Source: a virus. From it: DNA of 31,658 nucleotides. The translations under genes and the position numbers were made by a program. The notes under the pieces are model-generated. The model saw nothing but the letters and a program-made list of their open reading frames with translations, was not told where the DNA came from and ran no database searches. The stretch spans positions 1 through 31,658 of the IMG/VR virus record IMGVR_UViG_3300050023_000028; one strand, given 5' to 3'. This document shows positions 8,601 through 14,508 of this stretch, one piece after another. Positions within the stretch are counted from its first letter, which is position 1, and each line of letters starts with the position of its first letter.

Positions 8601-9420
8601 ACTAGGGAACTTCGGCGTTCAGGGATTCCAGGGCAGGCAAGGGAATCAGGGGAACCAAGGGAACCAGGGGCCAAGCGCGCTTCCAGTTTTCGTAGCTGGT
8701 CATGTATTCACAACGTCTCAGACGTATACGATCACAAATCCCAACACGAACATAGTGTTCATAAAAGCTTCTGCAGGAGGAGGGGGTGGCGGAGGAGCAC
8801 TGTCTTTGTCTGGAGGGCTGAATGGATGTGTTGCGGCAGCGGGGGGAGGAGGCAGTGGCGCAAAGATAGAATATTGGCAGTCTGTTGTAACTAATGACGC
8901 GATAGTCATGACTATTGGGATTGGAGGATCGGGAGGAACTAATGCACCTACAGCAGGAACTGCTGGAGGGAACACAGTAATACAAACACCATATTCTACA
9001 GCTACGTTGGGTGGAGGTGGAGGAGGGCTACCAATGACGGCAACAATAGGAAGTTTGATACAGCAATTTGCAGCTGGAGGTGCTACTTCAACAGCTTCAG
9101 GAGTTAGTGGTATTGTGATAAATGAATCCGGAATGCCTGGAAGCCCCGGAATCCTTCTTGGTGCACTTCCTTATACATCCGCAGGATCAAGGGATATAGG
9201 AATTTCAGGTAACGGGGGTGGTCCTGGAGGAGGACCAGGAATAGTTGGAGGATTAACACCAGGCGGAGTCATAGGTGCGACCTCCAATGGAAATGGTGCC
9301 TCCAGCTATGGCGGAGGAGGAGGGGGAGGACTTACTCTATCTGCGGGAGGAACAAATGCGTTTGCTACCGGAGGGAGTGGATTCGGAGGATTTGTCGAAA
9401 TTATAGAGTACCATATGTGA
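5608..9420 (+). CDS. Giant collagen-like and glycine-rich tail fibre / adhesin
   Basis: 1270 residues from ATG 5608 (GGAG upstream; ATGA overlap). An in-frame TTG at 5581 has no good site. Layout: residues 1-25 N-terminus with GGGGS; 26-91 Gly-X-Y repeat; 92-270 globular, beta-rich; 270-652 a long Gly-X-Gln repeat with X mostly Phe, Trp, Asn or Thr; 653-861 glycine-rich domain ([14 protein letters not shown], then alternating strands and Gly runs, ending DGYLIIDEY); 862-1022 further Gly-X-Gln repeat; 1023-1270 a second glycine-rich domain ending [12 protein letters not shown]. The repeats should form trimeric collagen triple helices; the Gly-rich domains match the Gly_rich_2 type seen in phage adhesins. 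It is likely the receptor-binding fibre, followed by a glycosyltransferase and a second fibre. Gln in the Y position replaces the hydroxyproline used in animal collagen. Confidence 0.85.
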   Translation: MTPISTVPSKKGFNYPDFKGGGGSGVQGFQGRQGKGGTGNQGAVGFQGPQGWQGNQGFQGNQGFQGNQGTTGTTGNPGSAGNQGNQGNQGNQILYNGVYYFNPAPTPTESWSLTPFVPLGSAEPGANIFGGPYPSGNTIEYFDTQPNDPTQITWPTQTLTFNLWSKAPALPVGHDYVLVVSVYRESADGSSSVTWLSYAPTYPLFFTDWGLTQIVVSVSELDGLPSDRIKVRIAVYGNVSDTFPVFFGVGGAHASYFTIQFLSPPAGLPGTSGNQGYQGNQGFQGNQGFQGWQGTQGNQGFQGWQGWQGKQGFQGWQGNQGNQGFQGWQGNQGNQGFQGWQGTQGNQGFQGWQGNQGNQGNQGWQGNQGNQGFQGWQGTQGNQGFQGWQGNQGNQGFQGTAGTTGSAGVQGNQGVQGLIGFQGFQGLGATGVQGNQGFQGLQGWQGRQGFQGFQGFQGFQGWQGFQGLIGFQGSQGFQGWQGTQGNQGFQGWQGTQGNQGFQGWQGTQGNQGFQGWQGNQGNQGFQGWQGFQGQIGLQGFQGDKGFQGNQGWQGFQGNQGFQGWQGFQGIAGTTGNSGSTGSQGNQGFQGFQGWQGWQGWQGWQGNVGNQGFQGNQGFQGWQGFQGTGIQGYGVQGPQGWQGFQGWQGWQGGSANYIARRTILLPGAASTFTLLSTSLPVRLYGVGGGGGGGGVASTRTGGGGGASGGYFEVLLTSPGANLTGITIGTGGPGGSTSGGVGTAGNNTVVTVGSTTYTAGGGGGADGGATSNLPKGGSGVAGSNGDINEPGQFGQAGGSFYGGGAGGGYGGGAYKSTQGDGNPGVKGGGGSGGANLASTGQLGGAGGDGYLIIDEYAAGIVSTVGPQGPGNVGTQGFQGFQGYQGRQGWQGFQGFQGWQGPQGNQGWQGFQGLGNFGAQGPQGTNPGVQGRQGPQGWQGWQGFQGWQGLGNFGVQGFQGRQGPQGWQGFQGWQGLGNFGVQGFQGRQGPQGWQGFQGWQGLGNFGVQGFQGRQGNQGNQGNQGPSALPVFVAGHVFTTSQTYTITNPNTNIVFIKASAGGGGGGGALSLSGGLNGCVAAAGGGGSGAKIEYWQSVVTNDAIVMTIGIGGSGGTNAPTAGTAGGNTVIQTPYSTATLGGGGGGLPMTATIGSLIQQFAAGGATSTASGVSGIVINESGMPGSPGILLGALPYTSAGSRDIGISGNGGGPGGGPGIVGGLTPGGVIGATSNGNGASSYGGGGGGGLTLSAGGTNAFATGGSGFGGFVEIIEYHM
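6416..7563 (+). repeat. Collagen-like minisatellite in the fibre gene
   Basis: About 380 codons of nearly uninterrupted Gly-X-Gln triplets. The DNA is itself repetitive: four 36-bp units lie head to tail at 7034-7177 (12 residues each, [12 protein letters not shown]) with very few differences, and similar units occur at about 6470-6790. The tract should be prone to length change by recombination or slippage. Confidence 0.9.
8473..8643 (+). repeat. 78-bp tandem repeat (26 residues) in the fibre gene
   Basis: Bases 8473-8550 and 8551-8628 are identical, followed by the first 15 bp of a third copy; a diverged copy lies upstream at about 8395-8472. Each unit encodes several Gly-X-Gln triplets plus the interruption GLGNFGVQG, which breaks the triplet register. 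Confidence 0.9.
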
Positions 9421-10118
9421 TGCCAGACAGAAATTTCCCACTTGTTTCCTGCTTAGTTGCCACGATGCCTTCCAGGCGTAGGTTTTGGCCTATGATGTTC
9501 AAATGCTTCGAACATCAAGACTGGCCGAATAAGCGCATGGTTTTACTAGACGATGAAGAGACCGCTGAAAAGTTACCAAGAAACGTAGAGCACGTTGTAG
9601 TCAAGAGCGCTACAATTGGTCGGAAGCTGAATGTGGGGGTGGCTCAGTCTGTAGCGGACTTTTATCACAAGTGGGATGATGACGACTGGTATGCTTCTAA
9701 TTTCCTAGGCTCGATGGTTAACCCGATCAGGAATGTGGCCGGTGGAGTATCGGTTGTTTTGCGGCATTCGATATTTTTAGTGAGAGACTGGGAGTTATAT
9801 TCGATGTACCCTTGTATGGGTGGAGGATCTATTTGTTTTGACAAAGCCTCCTGGGAAGAGAAGAAATTTGAGGAGGTCAGTTTAGGAGAAGACCAAGATT
9901 TCATTCTGGGACGCACTCGATTTCAGACAGTCCTACCTCAATCAGACAACTACGTACTTGTACGCCATGGGGGTAACACATGGAAGCGTTGGTCACATGG
10001 CGCGACTGTTGAAACTGAGGCGAAATCGAGGGGTGTACCTATTCCTGGAGGACCCGAAGGATTTTTTTCTGCTGAAGATCTAAAGTTCTATCGTTCTCTT
10101 CGAGACCAACAAAGATGA
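9420..10118 (+). CDS. GT-A fold family 2-type glycosyltransferase
   Basis: 232 residues from ATG 9420, which overlaps the fibre stop (TGATG); GTG 9417 is an alternative. The N-terminal strand and loop LVSCLVATMPSRRRF resemble the nucleotide-sugar entry of GT2 enzymes. HKWDDDDWY (Asp 86-89) is the metal-binding DXD motif, and GEDQDFILG, about 70 residues later, matches the acidic ED region that normally holds the catalytic base. Length is short but typical of phage enzymes of this type. No membrane span is present, so it acts in the cytoplasm. Its place between two collagen-like fibre genes suggests it glycosylates a fibre or a host surface precursor; donor and acceptor cannot be deduced. Confidence 0.8.
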   Translation: MPDRNFPLVSCLVATMPSRRRFWPMMFKCFEHQDWPNKRMVLLDDEETAEKLPRNVEHVVVKSATIGRKLNVGVAQSVADFYHKWDDDDWYASNFLGSMVNPIRNVAGGVSVVLRHSIFLVRDWELYSMYPCMGGGSICFDKASWEEKKFEEVSLGEDQDFILGRTRFQTVLPQSDNYVLVRHGGNTWKRWSHGATVETEAKSRGVPIPGGPEGFFSAEDLKFYRSLRDQQR

Positions 10119-10177
10119 GTAGACAATTAAGATTGCAGATATAGAATACTTATGTGACCTACTGACGAGGTAAAAAC

Positions 10178-10699
10178 ATGGCATCCGATGATTTTCCCAA
10201 TGCGCCTTATTCCAACGACAATTTTCCTCCTATCCTTACTGTAGGAAATCAAGGGAACCAGGGAAACCAAGGATGGCAGGGGTTTCAAGGAATAGGGAAT
10301 TTTGGAGTACAGGGTCCACAGGGGCCGCAAGGGTGGCAGGGGTTCCAAGGGAACCAGGGGTGGCAGGGGTTCCAGGGTTGGCAGGGGTTTCAGGGGAACC
10401 AAGGATGGCAGGGGTTCCAAGGGTTCCAGGGTTGGCAGGGAAACCAAGGGAACCAGGGGTTCCAAGGGTGGCAAGGATTTCAGGGGAACCAAGGGTTCCA
10501 AGGGTTCCAAGGGTTCCAGGGGTTTCAAGGACTTGTAGGAACTCAGGGCTTCCAAGGTTTTCAAGACTTTACTGGGCAAGCCGCAGCTGGGGCTGTTGGA
10601 GTAGTTCTGTCTTCAGGCCCCACTGGATCTCACGTTGGTGTTCAAGGTTGGCTTACTGTCACAGTCAATAGCATCACTCGTTACGTGCCGTTTTGGTGA
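10178..10699 (+). CDS. Short collagen-like fibre protein
   Basis: 173 residues from ATG 10178, preceded by GAGGT. Residues 1-22 are a non-repetitive N-terminus with Pro/Asn/Asp. About 23-128 are Gly-X-Gln repeats of the same type as in the giant fibre, including the register break GIGNFGVQG. About 129-173 form a short C-terminal domain ([20 protein letters not shown] then [16 protein letters not shown]). The C-terminus probably nucleates the trimer or attaches it to the virion. The gene is separated from the giant fibre by the glycosyltransferase, and the shared interruption points to gene duplication or exchange between the two. A role as accessory fibre or capsid fibre is likely from the repeat type. 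Confidence 0.8.
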   Translation: MASDDFPNAPYSNDNFPPILTVGNQGNQGNQGWQGFQGIGNFGVQGPQGPQGWQGFQGNQGWQGFQGWQGFQGNQGWQGFQGFQGWQGNQGNQGFQGWQGFQGNQGFQGFQGFQGFQGLVGTQGFQGFQDFTGQAAAGAVGVVLSSGPTGSHVGVQGWLTVTVNSITRYVPFW

Positions 10700-10740
10700 T
10701 CGACGAAAACGCAGTGAGCTTAGAAGTAGAGGTAGTACCA

Positions 10741-11079
10741 ATGGCTTACACATCAAACAAGACGCCGGGAACAGATCATATGTGGTCTTGTTGGGAAGAT
10801 CCTAGTGGTGCAGGATTTAGACTACGTCAGTCGATAGAGAAGAGTAACGCAGCTGTTCTTGCTAAGATCAACAAGCTAAACTTGCGTGTGTACTATCTTC
10901 TAGGGGGCATTGCAGCCATAGTAGTTCTTCTAAGCTACCTACATTTCCGCATAGGGAACTTTGAGGATGTAACAGCTGTTCGAGAAAGCAGTGCTGCAAA
11001 GTTCAGAGATCAGGAAACAAAGAAAGAAGTCAAGAAGTCTGAATTTGTGATTGGGTCTGCTCAAGCAGCTCCTAAATAG
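10741..11079 (+). CDS. Single-span membrane protein, possibly holin-like
   Basis: 112 residues from ATG 10741 (AGAGGT upstream). The frame is open back to a TTG at 10693, but that lies within the previous gene and lacks a ribosome site. The N-terminal 45 residues are polar with a helical stretch (LRQSIEKSNAAVLAKINKLN), followed by one transmembrane helix, YYLLGGIAAIVVLLSYLHF, and a charged tail rich in Lys/Glu ending SAQAAPK. The helix preceded by an amphipathic coil is reminiscent of XhlA-type lysis accessory proteins. No endolysin is adjacent, so a lysis role is tentative; a membrane anchor for another process is equally possible. Confidence 0.6.
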   Translation: MAYTSNKTPGTDHMWSCWEDPSGAGFRLRQSIEKSNAAVLAKINKLNLRVYYLLGGIAAIVVLLSYLHFRIGNFEDVTAVRESSAAKFRDQETKKEVKKSEFVIGSAQAAPK

Positions 11080-11089
11080 GCCGGCTAGT

Positions 11090-11111
11090 AGCTCCGCATT
11101 ATAGCGAAGCT
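11090..11111 (+). terminator. Hairpin between operons, possible weak terminator
   Basis: AGCTCCGC (11090-11097) pairs with GCGAAGCT (11104-11111) with one mismatch and a six-base loop. It follows the stop at 11079 and precedes a promoter at 11141. No clean T-run follows, so termination may be weak. Confidence 0.35.
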
Positions 11112-11140
11112 GTGGATAGATAAATTTGTATAAAAAGTAT

Positions 11141-11183
11141 TTGACACACACACAGCTAGTGGTACTCTAATTTCAGGAGGAAC
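11141..11183 (+). promoter_or_regulatory. Promoter with extended -10 for the 11.2-12.4 kb operon
   Basis: TTGACA (11141-11146), 16-bp spacer, then TGG-TACTCT with the -10 hexamer at 11163-11168. The predicted start falls about seven bases later, on AGGAGGAAC (11175-11183), leaving a leader of about 14 bases before ATG 11189. Spacing and the TGG element match the promoters at 3256, 3380 and 21394. Confidence 0.7.
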
Positions 11184-11188
11184 GGACG

Positions 11189-11407
11189 ATGAAAAAGAAA
11201 ACGGGAAGGCCTCTTCTTTTGAGAGAAGATCGAAGGCACAACATAGTAGCGATGTGTTTGAACGATTCGGAGAGGGGGAGGGTAGAGGCAGCCGCCACGA
11301 TGGTAGGTCAATCAATCAGCGAGTTTACGCGTTTGGCCGTAATACCTAAAGTAGATCGGGTGTTGAAGGAATGGGATCAGTCGGTCGACAGTGGAGTAAA
11401 GCCATGA
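11189..11407 (+). CDS. Ribbon-helix-helix-like DNA-binding protein
   Basis: 72 residues, the first gene after the promoter at 11141 and with an ideal ribosome site. The basic N-terminus (MKKKTGRPLLLREDRR) precedes NIVAMCLNDSERGRVEAAAT, then MVGQSISEFTRLAVIPKVD. This order (beta strand, helix, glycine turn, second helix with S-E-F) is that of ribbon-helix-helix repressors of the CopG/Arc class and of antitoxin-like proteins. It probably binds DNA as a dimer and may control its own promoter. The stop overlaps the next start as ATGA. No toxin partner is obvious. The assignment is by pattern, not by search. Confidence 0.6.
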   Translation: MKKKTGRPLLLREDRRHNIVAMCLNDSERGRVEAAATMVGQSISEFTRLAVIPKVDRVLKEWDQSVDSGVKP

Positions 11408-11715
11408 GTGGATGGGGAGGGGAGATTGGGGTTCACTACTGTTCGATATGTGGAAACCATTGCTACTGTTCTGAAGGTAATTGGGCAGTTTGTGATGGAT
11501 GTCCGACATGTCTAAGGCTACTGAGGGCAGCGCATGTACAGGAGGAACGCAATGGCAAGCACGCGGGAACTACGGGGGGCGATACGAAGGCTAAGGTTAC
11601 AGTTACGAAAGCCTCCCGGAACGATACAGAAGATCGAAGCAATCGTGCGATTAGAGGCAATTGCAGAGAGGGTAAAGGAGCTGGACCGGCTCCTTCCGCA
11701 AGTCTTGGCCGATGA
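11404..11715 (+). CDS. Cys-rich, possibly zinc-binding small protein with overlapping tail
   Basis: 103 residues if read to its stop, from ATG 11404 coupled by ATGA to the gene before. Residues about 10-45 hold a dense Cys/His cluster (HYCSICGNHCYCSEG, then VCDGCPTC) suited to one or two zinc sites. After residue 50 the composition changes to Thr/Lys/Gly-rich and overlaps the next gene by 164 bases in another frame. The next gene has the stronger ribosome site and better coding character, so the last half here may be a passive read-through tail. A small nucleic-acid-binding or regulatory protein is plausible; no family was recognised. Confidence 0.45.
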   Translation: MSGWGGEIGVHYCSICGNHCYCSEGNWAVCDGCPTCLRLLRAAHVQEERNGKHAGTTGGDTKAKVTVTKASRNDTEDRSNRAIRGNCREGKGAGPAPSASLGR

Positions 11716-11770
11716 GACTGAAGCCGAAACTTCATGGAGGCAGGACACAAAAAGCGAGCCCCGAACCTAA
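11552..11770 (+). CDS. Small helical (coiled-coil) hypothetical protein
   Basis: 72 residues. ATG 11552 follows AGGAGGAAC by three bases and is preferred over ATG 11534, which lies before the ribosome site. The protein is basic at the N-terminus (STRELRGAIRRLRLQLRKPP) and then strongly helical with heptad-like Leu/Ile/Val spacing (IEAIVRLEAIAERVKELDRL), so it is likely a short coiled coil that dimerises. It lies inside the 3' part of the Cys-rich frame upstream. The 3' end sits on a 9-bp inverted repeat. No family was recognised. Confidence 0.6.
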   Translation: MASTRELRGAIRRLRLQLRKPPGTIQKIEAIVRLEAIAERVKELDRLLPQVLADETEAETSWRQDTKSEPRT

Positions 11771-11801
11771 GTACGAATGCCTCATACCTAAATTCGGGGC
11801 T
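11757..11801 (+). other. Inverted repeat before the HNH gene
   Basis: AGCCCCGAA (11757-11765) pairs exactly with TTCGGGGCT (11793-11801), with a 27-base loop. It starts inside the end of the coiled-coil gene and ends 12 bases before the ribosome site of the HNH gene. It could be an attenuator or an RNA-processing or stability element; the long loop and the missing T-run argue against a simple terminator. Confidence 0.5.
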
Positions 11802-11826
11802 TTAGCACCACCGGAGGAACATCCAA

Positions 11827-12372
11827 ATGGCAAATCAGACATACCACAAAACGCACACGAAAGCATCCTTACTCGAACATTTCTACGATTTCGTAGTTGA
11901 GTCGGATACGGCTCATCCTGTTCTAGGGACGAGGTGTCATCTATGGATTGGGAGGTGTGGGACAGCGGGATATGGTCAGTTTCATAACGAGACAGGCCAT
12001 CCTGTAGAAGCAACTCGTTGGCTTTGGGAGCAGGGACACGGTCCCATTCCAGAGGGGCTGCTAGTGCTTCATAAGTGTGACATTCGATCTTGTGTCAATG
12101 GAGATCATCTTTTCCTAGGGAACTATGCCGATAATGCCGCAGATATGGTCAATAAAGGAAGATCAAACCACGGCCCTAAACATCCGAATGCAAAACTGTC
12201 TGCTGAAGACGCAGTAAGAATGAAAACGCTGATGAAAGAGGGCATGAGTCCAAAAGAGGCTGCGATCTTGTTCGGCCTAACTACAAGACACGCCTATAGC
12301 ATCCGTAATGGCTCTCGTTGGCAATGCTTGTCGACGGAAGGAAGAATAGGATTTCAAGGCGCCCAATTTTAG
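11827..12372 (+). CDS. HNH endonuclease (homing-type) with C-terminal helix-turn-helix
   Basis: 181 residues from ATG 11827 with GGAGGAAC upstream. The central segment matches phage HNH enzymes: RCHLWIGRCGTAGYGQF (residues 36-52), then ATRWLWEQGHGPIPEG and VLHKCDIRSCVNGDHLFLGN, in which His82, Asn91 and His94 are the expected HNH residues and Cys84/Cys89 may bind zinc. Residues about 124-165 (HPNAKLSAEDAVRMKTLMKE, then SPKEAAILFGLTTRHAYSI) form a helix-turn-helix-like DNA-binding module common behind such nucleases. It is probably a free-standing homing or mobile endonuclease and the last gene before the terminator at 12498. It could also nick DNA during replication or packaging. Confidence 0.85.
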   Translation: MANQTYHKTHTKASLLEHFYDFVVESDTAHPVLGTRCHLWIGRCGTAGYGQFHNETGHPVEATRWLWEQGHGPIPEGLLVLHKCDIRSCVNGDHLFLGNYADNAADMVNKGRSNHGPKHPNAKLSAEDAVRMKTLMKEGMSPKEAAILFGLTTRHAYSIRNGSRWQCLSTEGRIGFQGAQF

Positions 12373-12390
12373 ATCACACCAAGACGATTG

Positions 12391-12470
12391 CGTAACCCAA
12401 GGGGAATAGGTGAGCCAAGGAAGTTACGAAACCCAACGAAGTGGCGCGAGCCATCAGAAGAACGAAACCC
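12391..12470 (+). repeat. Degenerate 36-bp tandem repeat in the gene-free gap
   Basis: CGTAACCCA at 12391, CGAAACCCA at 12427 and CGAAACCCA at 12463 are spaced by exactly 36 bp. The first two full units agree at about 19 of 36 positions, including GAGCCA near their ends. The gap from 12373 to 12595 holds this repeat and the terminator, and otherwise nothing I recognise. Confidence 0.5.
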
Positions 12471-12497
12471 ATGTCGAGTGTGTGTTCTAGATACCAA

Positions 12498-12528
12498 AAA
12501 CCCCTCGTTCTCAAGGAGCGAGGGGTTT
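12498..12528. terminator. Hairpin terminator, possibly bidirectional
   Basis: AAACCCCTCG (12498-12507) pairs perfectly with CGAGGGGTTT (12519-12528) around an 11-base loop. On the minus strand the stem is followed by a run of five T; on the + strand by TTTAT. It separates the HNH operon from the initiator gene. Confidence 0.7.
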
Positions 12529-12595
12529 ATGATTGATGGGTTACGAGGCCATCAACGGGGAGAGTTACGCCACAGTCCCCCAAACAGGAGTTACG

Positions 12596-13672
12596 ATGAG
12601 ATACTCGCACGAGATCGTAGAAGAGTCAAGTTCTATCGGCATCAATCCGCTGAAAACTGGCAAGCAGTTCGCAATGATGCCCGTTCGACTTCTTGCGCTG
12701 CCTAATGCCAAGTTAGGACGCACTGCGAAGCTAGTCCTAGCTATCATAATGCAAGCGGCTAATGGGCACACAGCCTGGCTATCTGAGTTAGATATCGCCA
12801 AACGTCTAGGACTGACTGTAAAGCGCTCTATTATGAGAGCTTTGCAGGAACTAGCCACGTTCAGTGAAGAACGTGACGGGAAAGTTGTTCACTGTGGGTT
12901 GATTACCGTGGATAGGCGAGTAGGTAGGACAAATACATACTCCATCGTTCGCGACAGCCTGATCTCCGACCTAGTCGACGAAGGCCAGTTTGACCAGGTT
13001 GTAGACAACTCCTCTTCAGCAGAGTCCCCCTTCGTACAGCTCCCTAACTGGCTACTACGACGCCCTGAACTCTCTTTGGGCGCAAAGCTTACCTATTCTC
13101 AGTTGGCCTGGTTCTGTTGGAAAAAAGGCGAGTCCTACCCCAGAGTGAAAACGCTAATGCAACGTACAGGTATGGGAAGAGATACCATTTTTCAAGGAAT
13201 CGCTGAGTTGGTATCATACGGTTTAGTTAAGCGAACCCCGCGAAAAGACACATCAAATCAGTATGTATTCCTGCATCATCCGTGGATGGATATGTGTGAC
13301 AATCCTGTAGTGCCCCTGGTGGCTACCAAAGCCAAAAAACGCCGAGTCGGACTGGTATCAAAAGGGACAATTGGACTGGTGACAAAACCAGTACTGACTG
13401 GTGACAAAAACAGTACTGCGTTAGATTGGACTGGTGACAAAACCAGTAATTGGACTGGTGACAAAAACAGACTCAAGGTAGACCTAGAATACGTAGACCC
13501 ATCCGGAGAGAATACAGTAGACCCAAGTATCTACCAGGGCGCGAAGACGCACCCTGGCATAGAGACTCTTCAGACTTCAGACTCCGGCTCGGAAGAGAAT
13601 CCGGATAGTTCCGCCCATAACGCCGACTACCGAAGTCGACAAGGACTGGTGGGCTTTCAGGGGATGATGTGA
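12596..13672 (+). CDS. Probable replication initiator with two winged-helix domains
   Basis: 358 residues from ATG 12596 (AGGAG with a five-base gap). An upstream ATG at 12536, directly after the terminator, would add 20 residues. Residues about 25-117 form a winged helix (LGRTAKLVLAIIMQAANGHT; ELDIAKRLGLTVKRSIMRAL). Residues about 146-230 form a second one with the same plan (SLGAKLTYSQLAWFCW; TLMQRTGMGRDTIFQGIAEL). The remainder is basic then acidic and probably disordered. Tandem winged helices of this kind occur in plasmid and phage initiators, and the gene carries an iteron array at 13351-13474, as lambda O does. It probably binds those iterons and recruits host helicase. A transcription regulator is the main alternative. 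Confidence 0.7.
   Translation: MRYSHEIVEESSSIGINPLKTGKQFAMMPVRLLALPNAKLGRTAKLVLAIIMQAANGHTAWLSELDIAKRLGLTVKRSIMRALQELATFSEERDGKVVHCGLITVDRRVGRTNTYSIVRDSLISDLVDEGQFDQVVDNSSSAESPFVQLPNWLLRRPELSLGAKLTYSQLAWFCWKKGESYPRVKTLMQRTGMGRDTIFQGIAELVSYGLVKRTPRKDTSNQYVFLHHPWMDMCDNPVVPLVATKAKKRRVGLVSKGTIGLVTKPVLTGDKNSTALDWTGDKTSNWTGDKNRLKVDLEYVDPSGENTVDPSIYQGAKTHPGIETLQTSDSGSEENPDSSAHNADYRSRQGLVGFQGMM
13351..13474 (+). other. Iteron array, candidate replication origin inside the initiator gene
   Basis: Four close copies of ACTGGTGACAAAAMCAGTA start at 13375, 13397, 13430 and 13454, and a weaker copy (ACTGGTATCAAAAGGGAC) starts at 13351. Start-to-start distances are 24, 22, 33 and 24 bp. Copies 1 and 3 also contain the inverted repeat ACTGGT/ACCAGT. 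The copies fall in two different reading frames (LVTKP against TGDKN/TGDKT), so the conservation is at DNA level. A further repeat, GAATAC(A)GTAGACCCA, follows at 13487 and 13510. Confidence 0.75.
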
Positions 13673-13917
13673 GCTACGAACTTGACAAACATAATGAGTC
13701 CCATTATGTTTACGGTATGCCCAGCAAAGAAGACCGTCTTCCTTCTTCCGCCTTCAACGTGGTGGGGAGGACTAGGGTCCGGACTTTCAATTTGGAGGAG
13801 GACGTAGATATGAAACTACGTCTTCATGCTTCAAAGAGCGGTACTTCTGTCGCTAGTCTACTTCGCCACATCGTCGTAGGTTTTCTTCGTTCGGCTGAGG
13901 AGGAACATCATGTCTAA
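13669..13917 (+). CDS. Second ribbon-helix-helix-like protein
   Basis: 82 residues from GTG 13669, overlapping the initiator stop as GTGA. An ATG at 13717 would shorten it by 16 residues. The C-terminal half, VRTFNLEEDVDMKLRLHASK then SGTSVASLLRHIVVGFLRSA, follows the strand-helix-turn-helix plan of ribbon-helix-helix proteins, here with hydrophobic core spacing intact. It lies directly after the initiator, where a copy-control or partition-type DNA-binding protein would fit. A 7-bp inverted repeat (13690-13708) lies in its own 5' coding region and could be its operator. The assignment is by pattern. Confidence 0.55.
   Translation: MSYELDKHNESHYVYGMPSKEDRLPSSAFNVVGRTRVRTFNLEEDVDMKLRLHASKSGTSVASLLRHIVVGFLRSAEEEHHV
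13690..13708. promoter_or_regulatory. Inverted repeat, candidate operator
   Basis: CATAATG (13690-13696) and CATTATG (13702-13708) are exact inverted copies around a five-base spacer, centred near the 3' side of the initiator gene and preceded by TTGACA (13682-13687). The size suits a ribbon-helix-helix dimer pair. Confidence 0.4.
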
Positions 13918-14086
13918 TCGCGCGACAACTTCTGTCCTGAAGGAGTCTCTCAAGACTTGGAATGCTTTCTTGCTTGACCAGGAGGAACAACTCGTGAAGT
14001 CACGTCCGTGCGGACGCAATGAAGAAGACGAGATGCTTCAAGGTCTCTATCAGCACGCGGTGGATGTCTCTGGGGGGACTGCATAG
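13910..14086 (+). CDS. 58-residue helical hypothetical protein
   Basis: ATG 13910 follows AGGAGGAAC by three bases and overlaps the preceding gene by eight bases. The product has a helical, mixed-charge sequence (TSVLKESLKTWNAFLLDQEE; NEEDEMLQGLYQHAVDVSGG) with no membrane segment. A second AGGAGGAAC (13980-13988) followed by GTG 13994 lies inside the gene in the same frame and might give a 30-residue internal product. Copy 2 of the GC-rich palindrome (14003-14016) is also within it. No family was recognised. Confidence 0.55.
   Translation: MSNRATTSVLKESLKTWNAFLLDQEEQLVKSRPCGRNEEDEMLQGLYQHAVDVSGGTA
14003..14016. repeat. GC-rich palindrome, copy 2
   Basis: CGTCCGTGCGGACG, 6-bp arms with a TG centre. 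In the frame of the gene at 13910 it is read CGT-CCG-TGC-GGA-CG. It ends two bases before an ATG (14019) in another frame. Confidence 0.75.
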
Positions 14087-14088
14087 CC

Positions 14089-14205
14089 ATGGAAGCTCCT
14101 GGGAAGGCCACTTTAGGGGGGTTGACGGCGCTGGTGGTATCAGGAGGCCTGAAAGGCCTGAAATGCGTTCTAGGCGCGCTTCTGAAGGATTGGCGATGGC
14201 TATAA
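14089..14205 (+). CDS. Tentative 38-residue hydrophobic peptide
   Basis: ATG 14089 comes two bases after the previous stop. The product starts MEAPGKATLGGLTALVVSGG and continues with LKGLKCVLGALLKDWRWL, an amphipathic to hydrophobic sequence. It overlaps the following gene out of frame, and only a poor G-rich sequence precedes it. It may be a chance frame; it is listed because the spacing is typical of coupled genes. Confidence 0.25.
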   Translation: MEAPGKATLGGLTALVVSGGLKGLKCVLGALLKDWRWL

Positions 14206-14507
14206 CGCTTCTAGACCGTGCTTCAGCTCTTTTGGAGCGAAGAATCTCAGAGCTTGAGAAGAAGGATAGGCTTGAGGCCATCTCCAAGGGAGAGGCTGCG
14301 GCTGTTGGGGAGTTGGTGGATTTGGTAGAAGTCTCCAGGAAAATTGAGAAAGACAAGGCGGATTTGATGCTGAAAGCTATAGGACTTCGCGCGGCATCTC
14401 TTACTCCAGAGCAAGTTGCGAAGCTTCTTGAGAGCTACGAAGAGAATCCTTTCGCGTTACTTAGCGCGAATGGCCATCCCTGTGAGAAAGACGAGGGGAG
14501 TAGTTAA
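14164..14507 (+). CDS. Helical hypothetical protein, possible small packaging subunit
   Basis: 113 residues from ATG 14164 (AAAGG upstream). ATG 14196 with GAAGGA at the right distance is a good alternative start. The frame is open to ATG 14019, but the extra N-terminus looks non-coding and overlaps two other frames. The protein is strongly helical and charged: LLDRASALLERRISELEKKD, AAAVGELVDLVEVSRKIEKD, then a C-terminal LTPEQVAKLLESYEENPFAL. Small, helical, oligomer-forming proteins some distance before terL can be small terminase subunits, but nothing specific supports that here. Confidence 0.5.
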
Positions 14508-14508
14508 A

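Noticed and set aside
5608-10699. Diversity-generating retroelement acting on the fibre
   Set aside because: No reverse transcriptase and no template/variable repeat pair with adenine-directed changes were found; repeats are explained as collagen minisatellites.
12388-12705. 105-codon frame starting at TTG with RNP repeats
   Set aside because: Poor start, runs through the terminator hairpin and the initiator start; kept only as a DNA repeat.
13682-13713. Promoter TTGACA with TATGTT
   Set aside because: The -35 fits but the -10 is poor and lacks the TGG element seen in the other four; noted only as context of the inverted repeat.
14019-14163. N-terminal extension of the helical protein to ATG 14019
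   Set aside because: The extra residues are Gly/His/Ser/Trp-rich and unlike the rest, and overlap the better supported gene at 13910-14086.
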